From: Pedobacter sp. PACM 27299
GTDB lineage: Bacteria > Bacteroidota > Bacteroidia > Sphingobacteriales > Sphingobacteriaceae
Direction of reading: 5' to 3'
Length of the DNA stretch: 64,000 bases
NCBI RefSeq assembly: GCF_001412655.1
Contig: NZ_CP012996.1
Location: 4,278,001-4,342,000 of the forward strand
In this document: piece after piece, positions 16,814 through 26,193 of the stretch
Layout of the letters: every line of letters begins with the position of its first letter
How positions within the stretch are numbered: the stretch's first letter is position 1
The notes under the pieces: generated by a model
What the model was told of the DNA's origin: nothing
Database searches by the model: none
The model's input: only the letters and a program-made list of their open reading frames with translations
Made by a program: the position numbers and the translations under genes

Positions 16814-19186
16814 TTAATCGGCTTTAATACATTGAATCGGGTTCACTGTTGCGGCCTTAATTGCCTGAACGGCTACTGTTATCCAGGAGATCAATAAAGC
16901 CAATACCCCAGCAGCAACAAAATACCAAAGCTGCAGTTCTATTCGATAAGCAAAAGTATTTAACCAGTATTTGGTCATGATATAGCTAATGGGCAAGGCA
17001 ATCAGTATGGCCGCAATGACTGGTTTGGTGAAATCTTTAGATAAGATCATGATGATACTTGCTTCTGAAGCACCCAATACTTTCCTGATACCAATCTCTT
17101 TCAATCTTCTTTCGGCAGTAAAAGTGGCCAATCCGAATAAGCCAAGGCATGAAATAACCATGGCTAAGGCGGAGAAATATCTGGACAATACGGCTACCCT
17201 GGTCTCTGCGACATATTGCTCCTGAAAGTCTTGATCCAGGAACCTATAATTTAAGGTATAACCAGGATTAAATTTTTTATAGAAATCCTGGATTCCTACA
17301 ATTGTTTCTTTTTCCGATCCGCCCTTTATCTTAATCATAACCCGGGTCAGGTCTTTCTCTGCGTATTTAAAAAACAGGGGTTTCACCTCCTGATGCATGG
17401 ATTCATAATTAAAATCCTTGATCACGCCTATAATCTGAAAATCTTCTCCCCAGATACCAAATGTTTTACCAATTGGATCTTTAAGCTTCATCATTTTTAT
17501 GGCGGCTTCATTCACCAATACCTTTGAGCTATCAGCACCAAACTTGTCAGAAAAGCTTCTTCCCAAGGCCATTTCCATCCCTAATGCTTCCACCATGTCG
17601 ACACCAATTCTTCCTTTCTGGAATTTGATAACTTCTTTTGGATCCATTCCTTCCCATTTAAAAGTACCTGTTGTGCCACTCTGATCTCCTAAAAAGGTTC
17701 TATCCATTCCACCTGCTTTAATGACGCCTGGTATCTTTCTAACCTCGCTGAGGAAAGAACCGACGTTATCCTGCAGTCTTCCTTCTGTTTCAAAGTACAT
17801 CACATTGTCTTTCTGGTATCCTGGATTTCGGGTTTGTACAAATTCAATTTGTTTATAGATGACAAAAACGGAAACAATGAGGATCACTGAAAGCGTAAAT
17901 TGAAAAACAACCAGGCCTTTACGCGTCCATAATTCGGCCATGGTAGCACCTAACTTGCCTTTTAATGCAGCTGCAGGATTAAATCCAGACAAGTATAAAG
18001 CGGGATAACTTCCTGAAAACAATCCTGTAAACAAGACAATTCCCAATAAAACAACCGTCATTTTTAAATCGAAATGAAGGCTTAGACTTTTCCCGGTAAT
18101 GCTATTGAATTGCGGCAGAAAGAGTTCTACACAAAGTAAGGCGAGAAACAATGCCAACACGGTTAACAGGATAGATTCAGATAAATATTGAAAAATCAAG
18201 GATTTACGGCTCGCACCCATCACCTTTTTAATCCCTACTTCCTTCATTCTTCTGGAGGCTTTGGCTGTAGATAAGTTCATAAAGTTGATGCAGGCGATCA
18301 CCAGAATAAAAATAGCAATCAGTGAGAATAACTTCACATAATCAATCCTTCCACCGGCAACCACACCATTTTCATACCTTCCATACAAGTAAGCATCGGC
18401 AGCCGGCCTGATAAACAGCCTCCGGTAAGGATGGCCTTTTTTAGCCATAAAATCTTCAATCTTGGCTGCAAATTCCCGAGGGTCAGTTCCTTTTTTCAAT
18501 AGCAGAAAAGTATTAGGTCCCAGGTTTTGCCATTTCAAATAAGTACCTCCTTTAAAAAGCACATCCAGGGTGACCAGAAAATCAAAATGTTCTGAGGAAT
18601 TGGCAGAAATATCCTTAAAAACCCCAGAGATTAAGACATGGTTATCACCTTTTATCTCAGAATTATTCCAAACCATCTCTTTTCCAACCACATCTGTAGT
18701 ATGGAATAGTTTTTTAGCGAGGCTTTCGGAAATCACAATGTTATTTTTTCCTTCCAGTGCCTCCGAGGTATTTCCTGCAACTAAAGGATAGGAAAAGAGT
18801 TTTAGAAAATCTTTCCCGACAAATTTACCGCCTGCTTTTATCCCTGGATCATTTCCAGTTTTTACTTTACTTTCTGCTAACCAAAAGTTAGGTGAAGTGG
18901 TTACTGCTCCCTCTACTTCAGGCATGTCTTTAGCCAGGGCTTCCCCGAGTAAGCCAGCCGTTGCATCTCTGGTATTGATTCCTGAGGCAGTTTTTTCATT
19001 TTCCATCACCTGATACAGCTGATCAGTATGCGCATGAAACCTATCCATACGCAATTCATCCATCACCCAGAGGTAAATCAATAACGCACAGCAGAGACCG
19101 GCAGTAAGCCCCATCAGGTTAATTAAAAACGAGCTTTTATATCTTTTGAAATTCCGGTAGATCAGTAAAAGATGATGTCTAAACAT
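16814..19186 (-). CDS. ABC transporter permease, MacB/FtsX family
   Basis: 790 residues with the duplicated MacB/FtsX architecture: an N-terminal helix, a MacB periplasmic core, a three-helix FtsX block with SRRMKEVGIKKVMGASR, a fourth helix, then a second periplasmic core and a second FtsX block with RRLKEIGIRKVLGASE. No ATPase gene is adjacent. Family members are mechanotransmission-type permeases that move lipoproteins, peptides or drugs, or act in envelope signalling; the substrate here is unknown. The start lies only about 6 nt after the predicted sigma-54 initiation site. Confidence 0.88.
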   Translation of the reverse strand: MFRHHLLLIYRNFKRYKSSFLINLMGLTAGLCCALLIYLWVMDELRMDRFHAHTDQLYQVMENEKTASGINTRDATAGLLGEALAKDMPEVEGAVTTSPNFWLAESKVKTGNDPGIKAGGKFVGKDFLKLFSYPLVAGNTSEALEGKNNIVISESLAKKLFHTTDVVGKEMVWNNSEIKGDNHVLISGVFKDISANSSEHFDFLVTLDVLFKGGTYLKWQNLGPNTFLLLKKGTDPREFAAKIEDFMAKKGHPYRRLFIRPAADAYLYGRYENGVVAGGRIDYVKLFSLIAIFILVIACINFMNLSTAKASRRMKEVGIKKVMGASRKSLIFQYLSESILLTVLALFLALLCVELFLPQFNSITGKSLSLHFDLKMTVVLLGIVLFTGLFSGSYPALYLSGFNPAAALKGKLGATMAELWTRKGLVVFQFTLSVILIVSVFVIYKQIEFVQTRNPGYQKDNVMYFETEGRLQDNVGSFLSEVRKIPGVIKAGGMDRTFLGDQSGTTGTFKWEGMDPKEVIKFQKGRIGVDMVEALGMEMALGRSFSDKFGADSSKVLVNEAAIKMMKLKDPIGKTFGIWGEDFQIIGVIKDFNYESMHQEVKPLFFKYAEKDLTRVMIKIKGGSEKETIVGIQDFYKKFNPGYTLNYRFLDQDFQEQYVAETRVAVLSRYFSALAMVISCLGLFGLATFTAERRLKEIGIRKVLGASEASIIMILSKDFTKPVIAAILIALPISYIMTKYWLNTFAYRIELQLWYFVAAGVLALLISWITVAVQAIKAATVNPIQCIKAD

Positions 19187-19201
19187 AATGACAGGTATTT
19201 T

Positions 19202-19217
19202 TGCAAGGTGATAGCCA
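19202..19217 (-). promoter_or_regulatory. Sigma-54-like (-24/-12) promoter of the FtsX-type permease
   Basis: The minus strand reads TGGCTATCACCTTGCA: the invariant GG and GC doublets sit 12 nt apart (first G to first G) as in TGGCACG-N4-TTGCW. The position, about 16 nt before the ATG, fits. Confidence 0.6.
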
Positions 19218-19279
19218 ATCTATATGCCAGTCGCTAAATAGCCCATGATAGCTAAAACAAGCATTATTATGGAAATAGC

Positions 19280-19317
19280 TGTCCATAAGCGGACAGCACA
19301 CTGTTCAAAAACGGACA
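19280..19317. promoter_or_regulatory. Tandem dyad sites TGTYC-N6-GGACA (candidate enhancer sites)
   Basis: TGTCC-N6-GGACA at 19280-19295 and TGTTC-N6-GGACA at 19302-19317 repeat with a 22-bp offset. They lie about 95 and 117 bp upstream of the predicted sigma-54 initiation point, the normal place for NtrC-type activator sites. Confidence 0.6.
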
Positions 19318-19321
19318 ATAA

Positions 19322-19852
19322 TTATTGCTGTTGATCTTTGAGCATTTTTGCATTATGCGCTGCTGATTTTCCTTTTGGAATCGACAAAGACTGCCAATCC
19401 CCATCACGCAGCATTTTACCTATAAACACCAATTGTCCGATATGGTAAGGATAATGAGCCAACTGGCGATTTACAGCGGCTATTACGGAATGTTTAACTT
19501 GTCGGATGGTGATCTCTTTGGTAAGATCTTCTACCTTTAAACTGTTGATCAAGCTCAGAAAGCAATCCCAACCTTTGTTCCAACAATCCATCAGTGCTGT
19601 TCTGGTAGCAATTTGCTGGTTAAATTCGAAATCCCGGTGTCTGTCTTCTTTCTCTCCATCACTGGTAAAAAAATCAGTCCACCGGGATATCATATTACCT
19701 GAAAGATGCTGTACAATGACCGCAATGCTGTTACTTTCTTCATTAAATTGCCAAAACAATTGCGCATCAGAAAGTTGATCCATCGTTTGCTCTCCCAAAT
19801 TTTTATAGTATGCCAGCTCATGCCGCACACTTTTAAGGTATTCTTCGCTCAT
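19322..19852 (-). CDS. DinB-superfamily DUF1572 protein
   Basis: 176 residues from ATG 19852. A four-helix DinB/YfiT-type protein with the family histidine pattern: IAVIVQHLSGNM in helix 2 and NRQLAHYPYHIGQLVFIGK in the last helix. DinB-fold proteins bind a metal through three His and may be thiol-dependent transferases; DUF1572 members have no defined reaction. Single gene; its 3' end is next to the tandem dyads of the permease promoter. Confidence 0.78.
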   Translation of the reverse strand: MSEEYLKSVRHELAYYKNLGEQTMDQLSDAQLFWQFNEESNSIAVIVQHLSGNMISRWTDFFTSDGEKEDRHRDFEFNQQIATRTALMDCWNKGWDCFLSLINSLKVEDLTKEITIRQVKHSVIAAVNRQLAHYPYHIGQLVFIGKMLRDGDWQSLSIPKGKSAAHNAKMLKDQQQ

Positions 19853-19901
19853 CAAATAAAAATACAACTTATTATTTTCATAGGAACGAATAGCGAAATT
19901 A

Positions 19902-21062
19902 TTACTGAGCTAATGACAACCTTTTAGTTCTGGAAATCAGCAACCAGGCAAATACTGCACCGATCAGGGCCATTACTGTCCCTACCCAAACTGGGGAGGT
20001 ATAATCATAACCCGCAGCCAGTGGCAAACCTCCTAAAAATGCCCCTAGTGCATTTCCAATATTGAAACTCGCCTGACTCACTGAAGCGGCAATCATTTCA
20101 GAGCCTTTGGCCGTATTGATCATCAGCATCTGTATTGGGGCAGCTACAGCAAACGCAATTGCACCGGTAATAAAAGTCATCACCAAAGAAAGCGTCTGAT
20201 TATAAGAAACATAATGAACGATAAATAAAGAAACGGCCATAGCAATCAAAAGAGAAACTGAGGCTTTCGCTGGGGAGAAACGATCCGCCAGTTTACCGCC
20301 AATAAAGTTACCCACCAGCATTCCTAAACCGGCAAGTACCAAGATGTAAGTGATGGAATCTGCGGAGAAACCAGAAACATCGGTCAGCAATGGGGCAATG
20401 TAGCTGTACCAGGAGAACAATCCACCTGTACCAATAGCAATCATCAAAATGATCAGCCAGGCTTCCGGAAGTTTGAAAAATGCCAGTTCTTTTTTCAGGT
20501 CTCTGTCTTTAGTTGCGGAAAGGTTAGGCATCCATAATTTCAAGCTTAAAAGTGTGATTAGCCCTACGATTACAATGATCACAAAGGTGTATCTCCAGGA
20601 ATAATGGTGACCAATATACGTTCCAAGCGGCACTCCTATTACGTTAGCGATGGTTAAACCGGCAAACATTAAGGAAACAGCCTGAGCTTCTTTACCTTTT
20701 CCGGCAATGCGGCTAGCGACTACAGAACCTACACCAAAGAAGGCCCCATGGGGAAGTCCGGCAAGAAAACGTGCAGCAAGCATCATGCTATAATCCGGAG
20801 AAAAAGCAGACAAAGCGTTAAAAGCAGTAAACATCACCATCAAGGCGATCAGGATTTTTTTTGGAGGATAACTCCCGGCAATGGCCACTAAAAGCGGCGC
20901 ACCTACCACTACCCCTAAAGCGTAAGCAGAGATCAAATGACCAGCCTGAGGGATGGTAATGGCTAGATCTTTGGCGATATCTGGCAATAGACCCATCATT
21001 ACAAATTCTGTAATGCCAATTCCAAGTCCGCCAAGGGTTAAAGTAAGTAAGCTTTTCTTCAT
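19902..21062 (-). CDS. MFS efflux transporter, AraJ/sugar-efflux type
   Basis: 386 residues, twelve hydrophobic segments. The opening (TLGGLGIGITEFVMMGLLPDIA) and motif A-like loops (LADRFSPAKA) match the DHA1 AraJ/YdhP/Cml group of drug and arabinose exporters. The ATG at 21062 (MKKSLLTL) is used. The exported compound cannot be predicted. Transcribed divergently from the YtxH gene. Confidence 0.82.
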   Translation of the reverse strand: MKKSLLTLTLGGLGIGITEFVMMGLLPDIAKDLAITIPQAGHLISAYALGVVVGAPLLVAIAGSYPPKKILIALMVMFTAFNALSAFSPDYSMMLAARFLAGLPHGAFFGVGSVVASRIAGKGKEAQAVSLMFAGLTIANVIGVPLGTYIGHHYSWRYTFVIIVIVGLITLLSLKLWMPNLSATKDRDLKKELAFFKLPEAWLIILMIAIGTGGLFSWYSYIAPLLTDVSGFSADSITYILVLAGLGMLVGNFIGGKLADRFSPAKASVSLLIAMAVSLFIVHYVSYNQTLSLVMTFITGAIAFAVAAPIQMLMINTAKGSEMIAASVSQASFNIGNALGAFLGGLPLAAGYDYTSPVWVGTVMALIGAVFAWLLISRTKRLSLAQ

Positions 21063-21248
21063 AATCAACTGCAAGTTAGTGTAATAAATACACCATGCAA
21101 AATTAACTAATTCATTTGCTTTATTTCGTCTTCATTCTGTCAAATAGAATCTGTTTAATTTGTTTTTTTTCAAACACTTTGGAATGCTACTTGTTGGTAC
21201 ATCACACAGGTTATCATCCAATTAGATGAAACCACAAAACCTAATCCC

Positions 21249-21647
21249 ATGAAATACAATAATTATCGTAACGCAATTTCTTCATTAACCGCTCATAAAA
21301 CTGATTCTACTATTCCGGTAGTGGCACTCTTAGCAGGATTGGCCATTGGTGCCGCGATAGGTGTGTTATTTGCACCAAATAGTGGAACAGATACCAGAAC
21401 AAAAATAGCTGACAAGGCAAAAGATCTTTCCGATGCGGCAAAGGAAAAGTTACACCTGGCTAAAAGTAAAGTCTTATCAGAAGCAGATCAATTGGCTGAA
21501 TTAAAAGATCAGGCAGTGGATAAAGCGAAAACAAAATCAAAAGAGGCCTTGAATGCAGTGGGTGACGTTGTAGATCAAGTAAAATCTAAAGCTAGGGATC
21601 TGGAATCCGATGCAAAACATACAGCAGAAAAAGTGCTGAATAGTTAA
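21249..21647 (+). CDS. YtxH domain protein
   Basis: 132 residues. A single N-terminal transmembrane segment (IPVVALLAGLAIGAAIGVLFAP) is followed by the YtxH motif GTDTRTKIADKAKDLSD and a long amphipathic Lys/Ala/Asp-rich helix that resembles apolipoprotein or LEA-like repeats. YtxH proteins are envelope-associated stress proteins of unclear function. It ends at a good terminator. Confidence 0.82.
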   Translation: MKYNNYRNAISSLTAHKTDSTIPVVALLAGLAIGAAIGVLFAPNSGTDTRTKIADKAKDLSDAAKEKLHLAKSKVLSEADQLAELKDQAVDKAKTKSKEALNAVGDVVDQVKSKARDLESDAKHTAEKVLNS

Positions 21648-21675
21648 TTCTACCCCCCCTTTTCTTTCATTTCTT

Positions 21676-21715
21676 CAAAAGCCCGTTTCTTACGCTGTAA
21701 GATTATGGGCTTTTG
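21676..21715 (+). terminator. Rho-independent terminator after the YtxH gene
   Basis: CAAAAGCCC (21676-21684) pairs with GGGCTTTTG (21707-21715), giving a 9-bp stem whose 3' arm carries the T-run. Confidence 0.7.
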
Positions 21716-21791
21716 CTATTTAGTGCCCTTCTGAATTGGAGCTGATCCCAGTATGATCCCAGGTTTTCTTCTGGGTTCCAGCATATTTGAA

Positions 21792-21855
21792 AGGTCCTTG
21801 TACCGGGGTTGATAGGACCATTAGACCTATCAAGGACCTATCACCCCCCTATCAG
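21792..21855. repeat. CCTATCA repeat cluster with alternative stem-loops
   Basis: AGGTCCTTG (21792-21800) is complementary to CAAGGACCT (21831-21839), and TTGATAGG (21809-21816) to CCTATCAA (21826-21833). The two right arms overlap by 3 nt. Further CCTATCA copies follow. This resembles a small extragenic repeat element. Confidence 0.5.
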
Positions 21856-22081
21856 AGGCCTACCAATGACTTTACAAGTGTACGCACAAGAAGGCCTGAA
21901 TACCTGCGTAGGCTCTAGTGAAATGGGATGGATCTTGTATCTACAAACAATTGATTTGTATTTCCATTCCTAGCTTGATTTTACAAAACCCATCGTTACT
22001 ATCGAAAGCATTGTAATAATGGCTAGTATGATTGTAGGTTCAATGTGGAAGGATATTTTAGTGAATCGCTGGTTTCCAGCA

Positions 22082-23236
22082 CTAGGCAACTTCTTTATCT
22101 GCGGCTTTCTGGTGGTTGAAAAACATCCTGGTGATCGGAATCAGCATCAATCCACATAAGGCAAAAATGATAAAGGAAACCCTAAGGTTGAAAGCATGGG
22201 CCAGATAACCGATCAATGGAGGGCCTAAAAGCATTCCGGTGATCGAGTAAGTGGCAATAATGGAGATGGCCATGCCCGGAGAATATTTTTTTGAGGCACC
22301 AGCCAATGCATAAGACATTGGAATAATGGATGCTGTACCAAATCCTACTAAAGAGAAACCAATCATTGCAGGCCAGAAAACCGGAAAGATGATGGCCAGA
22401 CTAATTCCTGAAACGATAAATCCTGCACTCATGATATAAGTTTTCGGCATTCCGATTTTACCAATGATGATGTCTGATAAGAACCTGGAAGCTGCCATAA
22501 AGGTCATAAAGATCAGGTAACCATAAGTGAAGATCTCCACTTTAATCACCTCCTGAAAGTAAATTCCAGACCAGTCGAACATTCCTCCTTCGCAAATTGC
22601 GCATAAGAACACCACAATCCCCAGGTAAAAGATATAAGGATCAGGTTTACTCAGAATCAATTTATTACCGGTTTTAGCACGGTCGCCACTGAGCAGGAAC
22701 TGATATGAATAGAGCGTAATTCCCAGCATGATCACAGCGACGATGGAAAAATGGAGTTGAATAGAAACGTTTAATGCCAGTAAGGCTGTAGAAAGTGTAA
22801 TTCCGGCAATTCCACCAATACTCCAATAGCCATGAAAAGAACCAATAATTTTCTTTTCAAATTGTTTCTGTAAGGTTAAAGCTTGAGTATTTACGGAAAT
22901 ATTAAAAATTCTGGTGGTAAATGCGAATAAAATTACCGCGCCTACCAGGCTATAGATGTTGTGTGCAAAGCCGATCAATGCTAATGAAAAGGCATTTAAA
23001 GCGTATCCCCCGGCCAATGGCACCTTGCTATTGAATCGGGAAATCAACCATCCCGAGATGGGTAAGCCCAGTAATGAACCTATTGGCAAGGCCAATAAGA
23101 TACTCCCCAACTCCGCTTCATTCAGATCAAATGCCATCTTAATCGTTGGAATTCTTGATGCCCAGGTTGCGAAACTAAAACCAGAGATGAAAAAGAAAAG
23201 ACTTAGAAAGAAACGATGTTTTTGCTTTGAAATCAT
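22082..23236 (-). CDS. MFS transporter, YbjJ/FucP-like
   Basis: 384 residues from ATG 23236 (MISKQKHRFF). Twelve hydrophobic segments; the N-terminal block FATWASRIPTIKMAFDLNEAELGSILLALPIG is typical of the YbjJ-type branch of the major facilitator superfamily. The substrate is unknown; sugars or small solutes are possible. It is divergent from the TonB-receptor cassette, with the dyad TAGAATTATTCTA between them. Confidence 0.8.
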   Translation of the reverse strand: MISKQKHRFFLSLFFFISGFSFATWASRIPTIKMAFDLNEAELGSILLALPIGSLLGLPISGWLISRFNSKVPLAGGYALNAFSLALIGFAHNIYSLVGAVILFAFTTRIFNISVNTQALTLQKQFEKKIIGSFHGYWSIGGIAGITLSTALLALNVSIQLHFSIVAVIMLGITLYSYQFLLSGDRAKTGNKLILSKPDPYIFYLGIVVFLCAICEGGMFDWSGIYFQEVIKVEIFTYGYLIFMTFMAASRFLSDIIIGKIGMPKTYIMSAGFIVSGISLAIIFPVFWPAMIGFSLVGFGTASIIPMSYALAGASKKYSPGMAISIIATYSITGMLLGPPLIGYLAHAFNLRVSFIIFALCGLMLIPITRMFFNHQKAADKEVA

Positions 23237-23326
23237 TGGCCGAAGAATTATGGTACAAAAGTAAGCATTCATTTTGTACGATTCTTCTATTTTCCAGCGC
23301 ATCAGACAATTTCAGGAACATCTAGA

Positions 23327-23339
23327 TAGAATTATTCTA
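23327..23339. promoter_or_regulatory. Palindromic dyad in the MFS/TonB-receptor divergent region
   Basis: TAGAATTATTCTA is a perfect 6-1-6 inverted repeat just upstream of the receptor promoter. It is vaguely Fur-box-like (7-1-7, AT-rich) but is not a clear match. Confidence 0.35.
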
Positions 23340-23345
23340 AATAAG

Positions 23346-23376
23346 TTGTTTTATTAGTGTAAAAAGTACACTTTTG
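23346..23376 (+). promoter_or_regulatory. Candidate promoter of the TonB-receptor cassette
   Basis: TTG (23346-23348) is followed after 18 nt by TACACTTTTG (23367-23376), a TAnnTTTG-like element with one extra base, 26 nt before the receptor start. Confidence 0.4.
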
Positions 23377-23401
23377 CAGCGGGGATTAGAATCAGTCTAA
23401 A

Positions 23402-26182
23402 TTGAAATTACTTTACACAACACTGCTATTAATAGTTTCAACGGCTATTTACGCGCAAAAAAAAGCGGTCATCACTGGAAAAGTGAATGACGAATCACAT
23501 CAGCCTATTGATTTGGTGAACATTAAACTGCAGGAAACCAATCAGTATACCATCACTAAAAAAGACGGAACTTTTACGATTCAGGTCTCAGAAGTGAATA
23601 ACCAGGAAATTAATCTGGAGTTTAGCTATATCGGTTACAAGAAAATCACCAAACAGGTTTTCATCAATAAAGAGCAAATCGATTTGGGGGTCATTACCCT
23701 TAAAACACTCGACTTGAGTTTAAAAGAAATCTCAATTAACGCAAAAAGAAATGGAGATGGTTCCTCAAATTCATCCATTATTATTGACAGGGACATGATT
23801 GAACAAATTCCCGCATTGAGCTTAAACGACCTGTTGAATTTAATTCCAAACCGAAAAACCAGTCCACCTTCCTTACAAAACGTACAGAATTTAACCTTAA
23901 GGGCAGCTTACCCAGATCGGAATAACGGCAGGGATGCTTTTACGCTGAATAATTCCTTTGGGGTTGCCATCATTGTAGATGGTCAGGCGATCAGTAATAA
24001 TGCAAATATGCAGAGTTATAATCCTGGTTTAACTGGATTATCGGGTTCTTCGATTGAAAAACCTCACAGCTGGGGCTTATCTGGGGCAAGAAACCCGGCA
24101 TACTCTGGCGACTATGCATTTGGAGGTACCGACCTCCGACAAATTCCGGCAGACAATATTGAAAGTATAGAAGTGATTGCGGGTGTGCCATCCGCAAAAT
24201 ATGGCGACCTCAGTGATGGAGCTGTAATTGTGGAACGTCAGGCAGGTGCTGGTCCAGCTCAGATCCGCATGCAGCTCAGAGACAATGCCACCTCCTACTC
24301 TTTTTCTAAAGGAACAAAATTGGGTCATGATCTTGGTGCTTTAAATATGGGTTTAAATTATGTCAATTCATTTTCTGATAACAGGGAAAAACTGAAAGCT
24401 TACAAGAGGATCAATGCCAATACGATGTGGACGAATTCTTTTGGCCGGGAAAAGCAATTAAAAAACACCTTCAGCCTCGATTACGGAAGAAATCTGGATG
24501 GGGTTAAACAAGATCCTGACGATCCGAAATCCACTAAAACCAGATTCGACAGCTGGAATTTTGGCATTGGCAACCGGATGAATTACCGCTTGAATGGTAA
24601 TTTTCTGAAAAATATCGGGTTAAATTTAAAATACACTGAAGGTCATCAGCAAACTTATTTAGAAGAATTGAGGAATGTGGCCTATATTCTATATTCTGAG
24701 GCTACAACTACGGGTATTACCGAGGGTCAGTTTGCTTCTGGAATTTATAATGCCATTTCACTGGTAGATGGCCGCCCGGTAAACCTTTCGGCAAAGCTCG
24801 ACTTCAATGCTGAATTCAACACAGGAAAAACCGTCCATTACCTTTCTTTTGGAACAAGTTTCAATTACAGCGCCAATAAAGGAGAAGGACGTATGTCTGA
24901 CCCTTCAAAACCAAGGAGCGATGCGACCACAAAAGATACAGGAACCTCATTATTCAAATCTACCGGATCTGAAAGGTATTATGATTTCGGTTTGGCTATC
25001 GCCCAAAAAGACGTTGGCCTATATGCAGAGGATATATTTAAACTGAAAGTTGCCGGCAGAGACCTGAATTTCCGTACCGGTGTACGTCTGGATGTGCAAA
25101 ATGGTTTTGCCTCTGTTGCGCCAAGAACCAATATCAATTACCAGGTGAGCGACAATCTAAGACTAGGATTAGCTTACGGTATTGGATTTAAAGCACCAGG
25201 GTTGGCACAACGCTATCCTGGCCCCACTTTCATGGAAGTTCCATTGTTAGTTTCCTATAATGGGAAGGCGAATGAGAGTATTTATCTCTTGTACCTGGAC
25301 CGATACGACCCGACCAATAAGAACCTGAAACCTGCTCAAAATCAAACCCTGGAGTTCACTTCAAATCTGAAAGTAAACCAGTTTAACCTTTCTATGTCGG
25401 CATTTTACAAAATGGCCAGAAATGGTATCAATACCGTGGAACAGCTGAGGGTAGTGCCATTACCTCGATATTCAGCAGAGTTTGTAGCTGGTCAGCAACC
25501 CACCATCACGCAAACGGGTACAGAAAACCAACTGCTGACGTACTATTCATTTGAAAACAGCTTAAAGTCCAACAGCAGCGGGCTGGAATTCATGATGAGC
25601 ACTCCAGCGATTAAAGCGATTGCCACTTCCTTTAACCTGAGTACCGGCATATTCAGGACATCAACTAGCAATCAGTCGAATCAAAGAGACAATCCTGTTG
25701 AAAATAGTAACACCAACCTCAACTATGGCCGCATTGGTATTTACAGACGTATTTCGCCGGTCACCTATCAAAGTAACGCCCGTATTTCTGCCACCACTCA
25801 CATCCCACAAATCAGTTTGATTGCAGAGTTTACGGCAGAATTTGCTTTGCTTCAAAAAACAGAGGTTCCTGACAATGCAGGTATCCCAATTGCCTACCTT
25901 AACAATGCTCTTGAATACATTACCATCACAGATTTCAACCCAAAAGACCCTTTATATGGTCACCTGGCTATCTCAAAAAGCTCATATAGAGAAAGTAATC
26001 TTCCCAGAATCATTCCCAATTACCACATGAGTATTGGAAAAGAGATTAAAAAAAGGTTCAAATTCTCCTTCAATGTCTACAATGTTTTCAATTACCAGCC
26101 TACTTATACCACCCCTGGTGGAACTATTATTAACCCCAATCCCAGCCCTACTTTCGGTGCAGAATTATCATTAAAACTCTAA
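23402..26182 (+). CDS. TonB-dependent outer-membrane receptor with carboxypeptidase-regulatory-like domain
   Basis: 926 residues. The signal peptide (LLYTTLLLIVSTAIYAQ) precedes a CarboxypepD_reg-like domain (VITGKVNDESHQPIDLVNIKLQ), a plug (MIEQIPALSLNDLLNLIPN...AIIVDGQAIS...SIEVIAGVPSAKYGDLSDGAVIV) and a barrel ending in a short aromatic/Leu terminus. The start is a TTG at 23402; an in-frame stop lies 12 bp before it and no ATG is available. It is followed by a DUF4876 lipoprotein (11 bp) and a DUF6850 barrel, a recurrent Bacteroidota gene trio. The ligand is unknown; iron or another scarce nutrient is only a guess. Confidence 0.87.
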   Translation: MKLLYTTLLLIVSTAIYAQKKAVITGKVNDESHQPIDLVNIKLQETNQYTITKKDGTFTIQVSEVNNQEINLEFSYIGYKKITKQVFINKEQIDLGVITLKTLDLSLKEISINAKRNGDGSSNSSIIIDRDMIEQIPALSLNDLLNLIPNRKTSPPSLQNVQNLTLRAAYPDRNNGRDAFTLNNSFGVAIIVDGQAISNNANMQSYNPGLTGLSGSSIEKPHSWGLSGARNPAYSGDYAFGGTDLRQIPADNIESIEVIAGVPSAKYGDLSDGAVIVERQAGAGPAQIRMQLRDNATSYSFSKGTKLGHDLGALNMGLNYVNSFSDNREKLKAYKRINANTMWTNSFGREKQLKNTFSLDYGRNLDGVKQDPDDPKSTKTRFDSWNFGIGNRMNYRLNGNFLKNIGLNLKYTEGHQQTYLEELRNVAYILYSEATTTGITEGQFASGIYNAISLVDGRPVNLSAKLDFNAEFNTGKTVHYLSFGTSFNYSANKGEGRMSDPSKPRSDATTKDTGTSLFKSTGSERYYDFGLAIAQKDVGLYAEDIFKLKVAGRDLNFRTGVRLDVQNGFASVAPRTNINYQVSDNLRLGLAYGIGFKAPGLAQRYPGPTFMEVPLLVSYNGKANESIYLLYLDRYDPTNKNLKPAQNQTLEFTSNLKVNQFNLSMSAFYKMARNGINTVEQLRVVPLPRYSAEFVAGQQPTITQTGTENQLLTYYSFENSLKSNSSGLEFMMSTPAIKAIATSFNLSTGIFRTSTSNQSNQRDNPVENSNTNLNYGRIGIYRRISPVTYQSNARISATTHIPQISLIAEFTAEFALLQKTEVPDNAGIPIAYLNNALEYITITDFNPKDPLYGHLAISKSSYRESNLPRIIPNYHMSIGKEIKKRFKFSFNVYNVFNYQPTYTTPGGTIINPNPSPTFGAELSLKL

Positions 26183-26193
26183 TATAAATACTC

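Larger units (their letters stand above)
21648..22081. other. 434-bp intergenic region with terminator and short repeats, no gene seen
   Basis: The region holds the terminator at 21676-21715, a doubled TGATCCCAG (about 21741-21760), a 21792-21839 segment able to fold, and three direct copies plus one inverted copy of CCTATCA between 21809 and about 21855. No coding frame with plausible start or composition was found. Confidence 0.5.
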
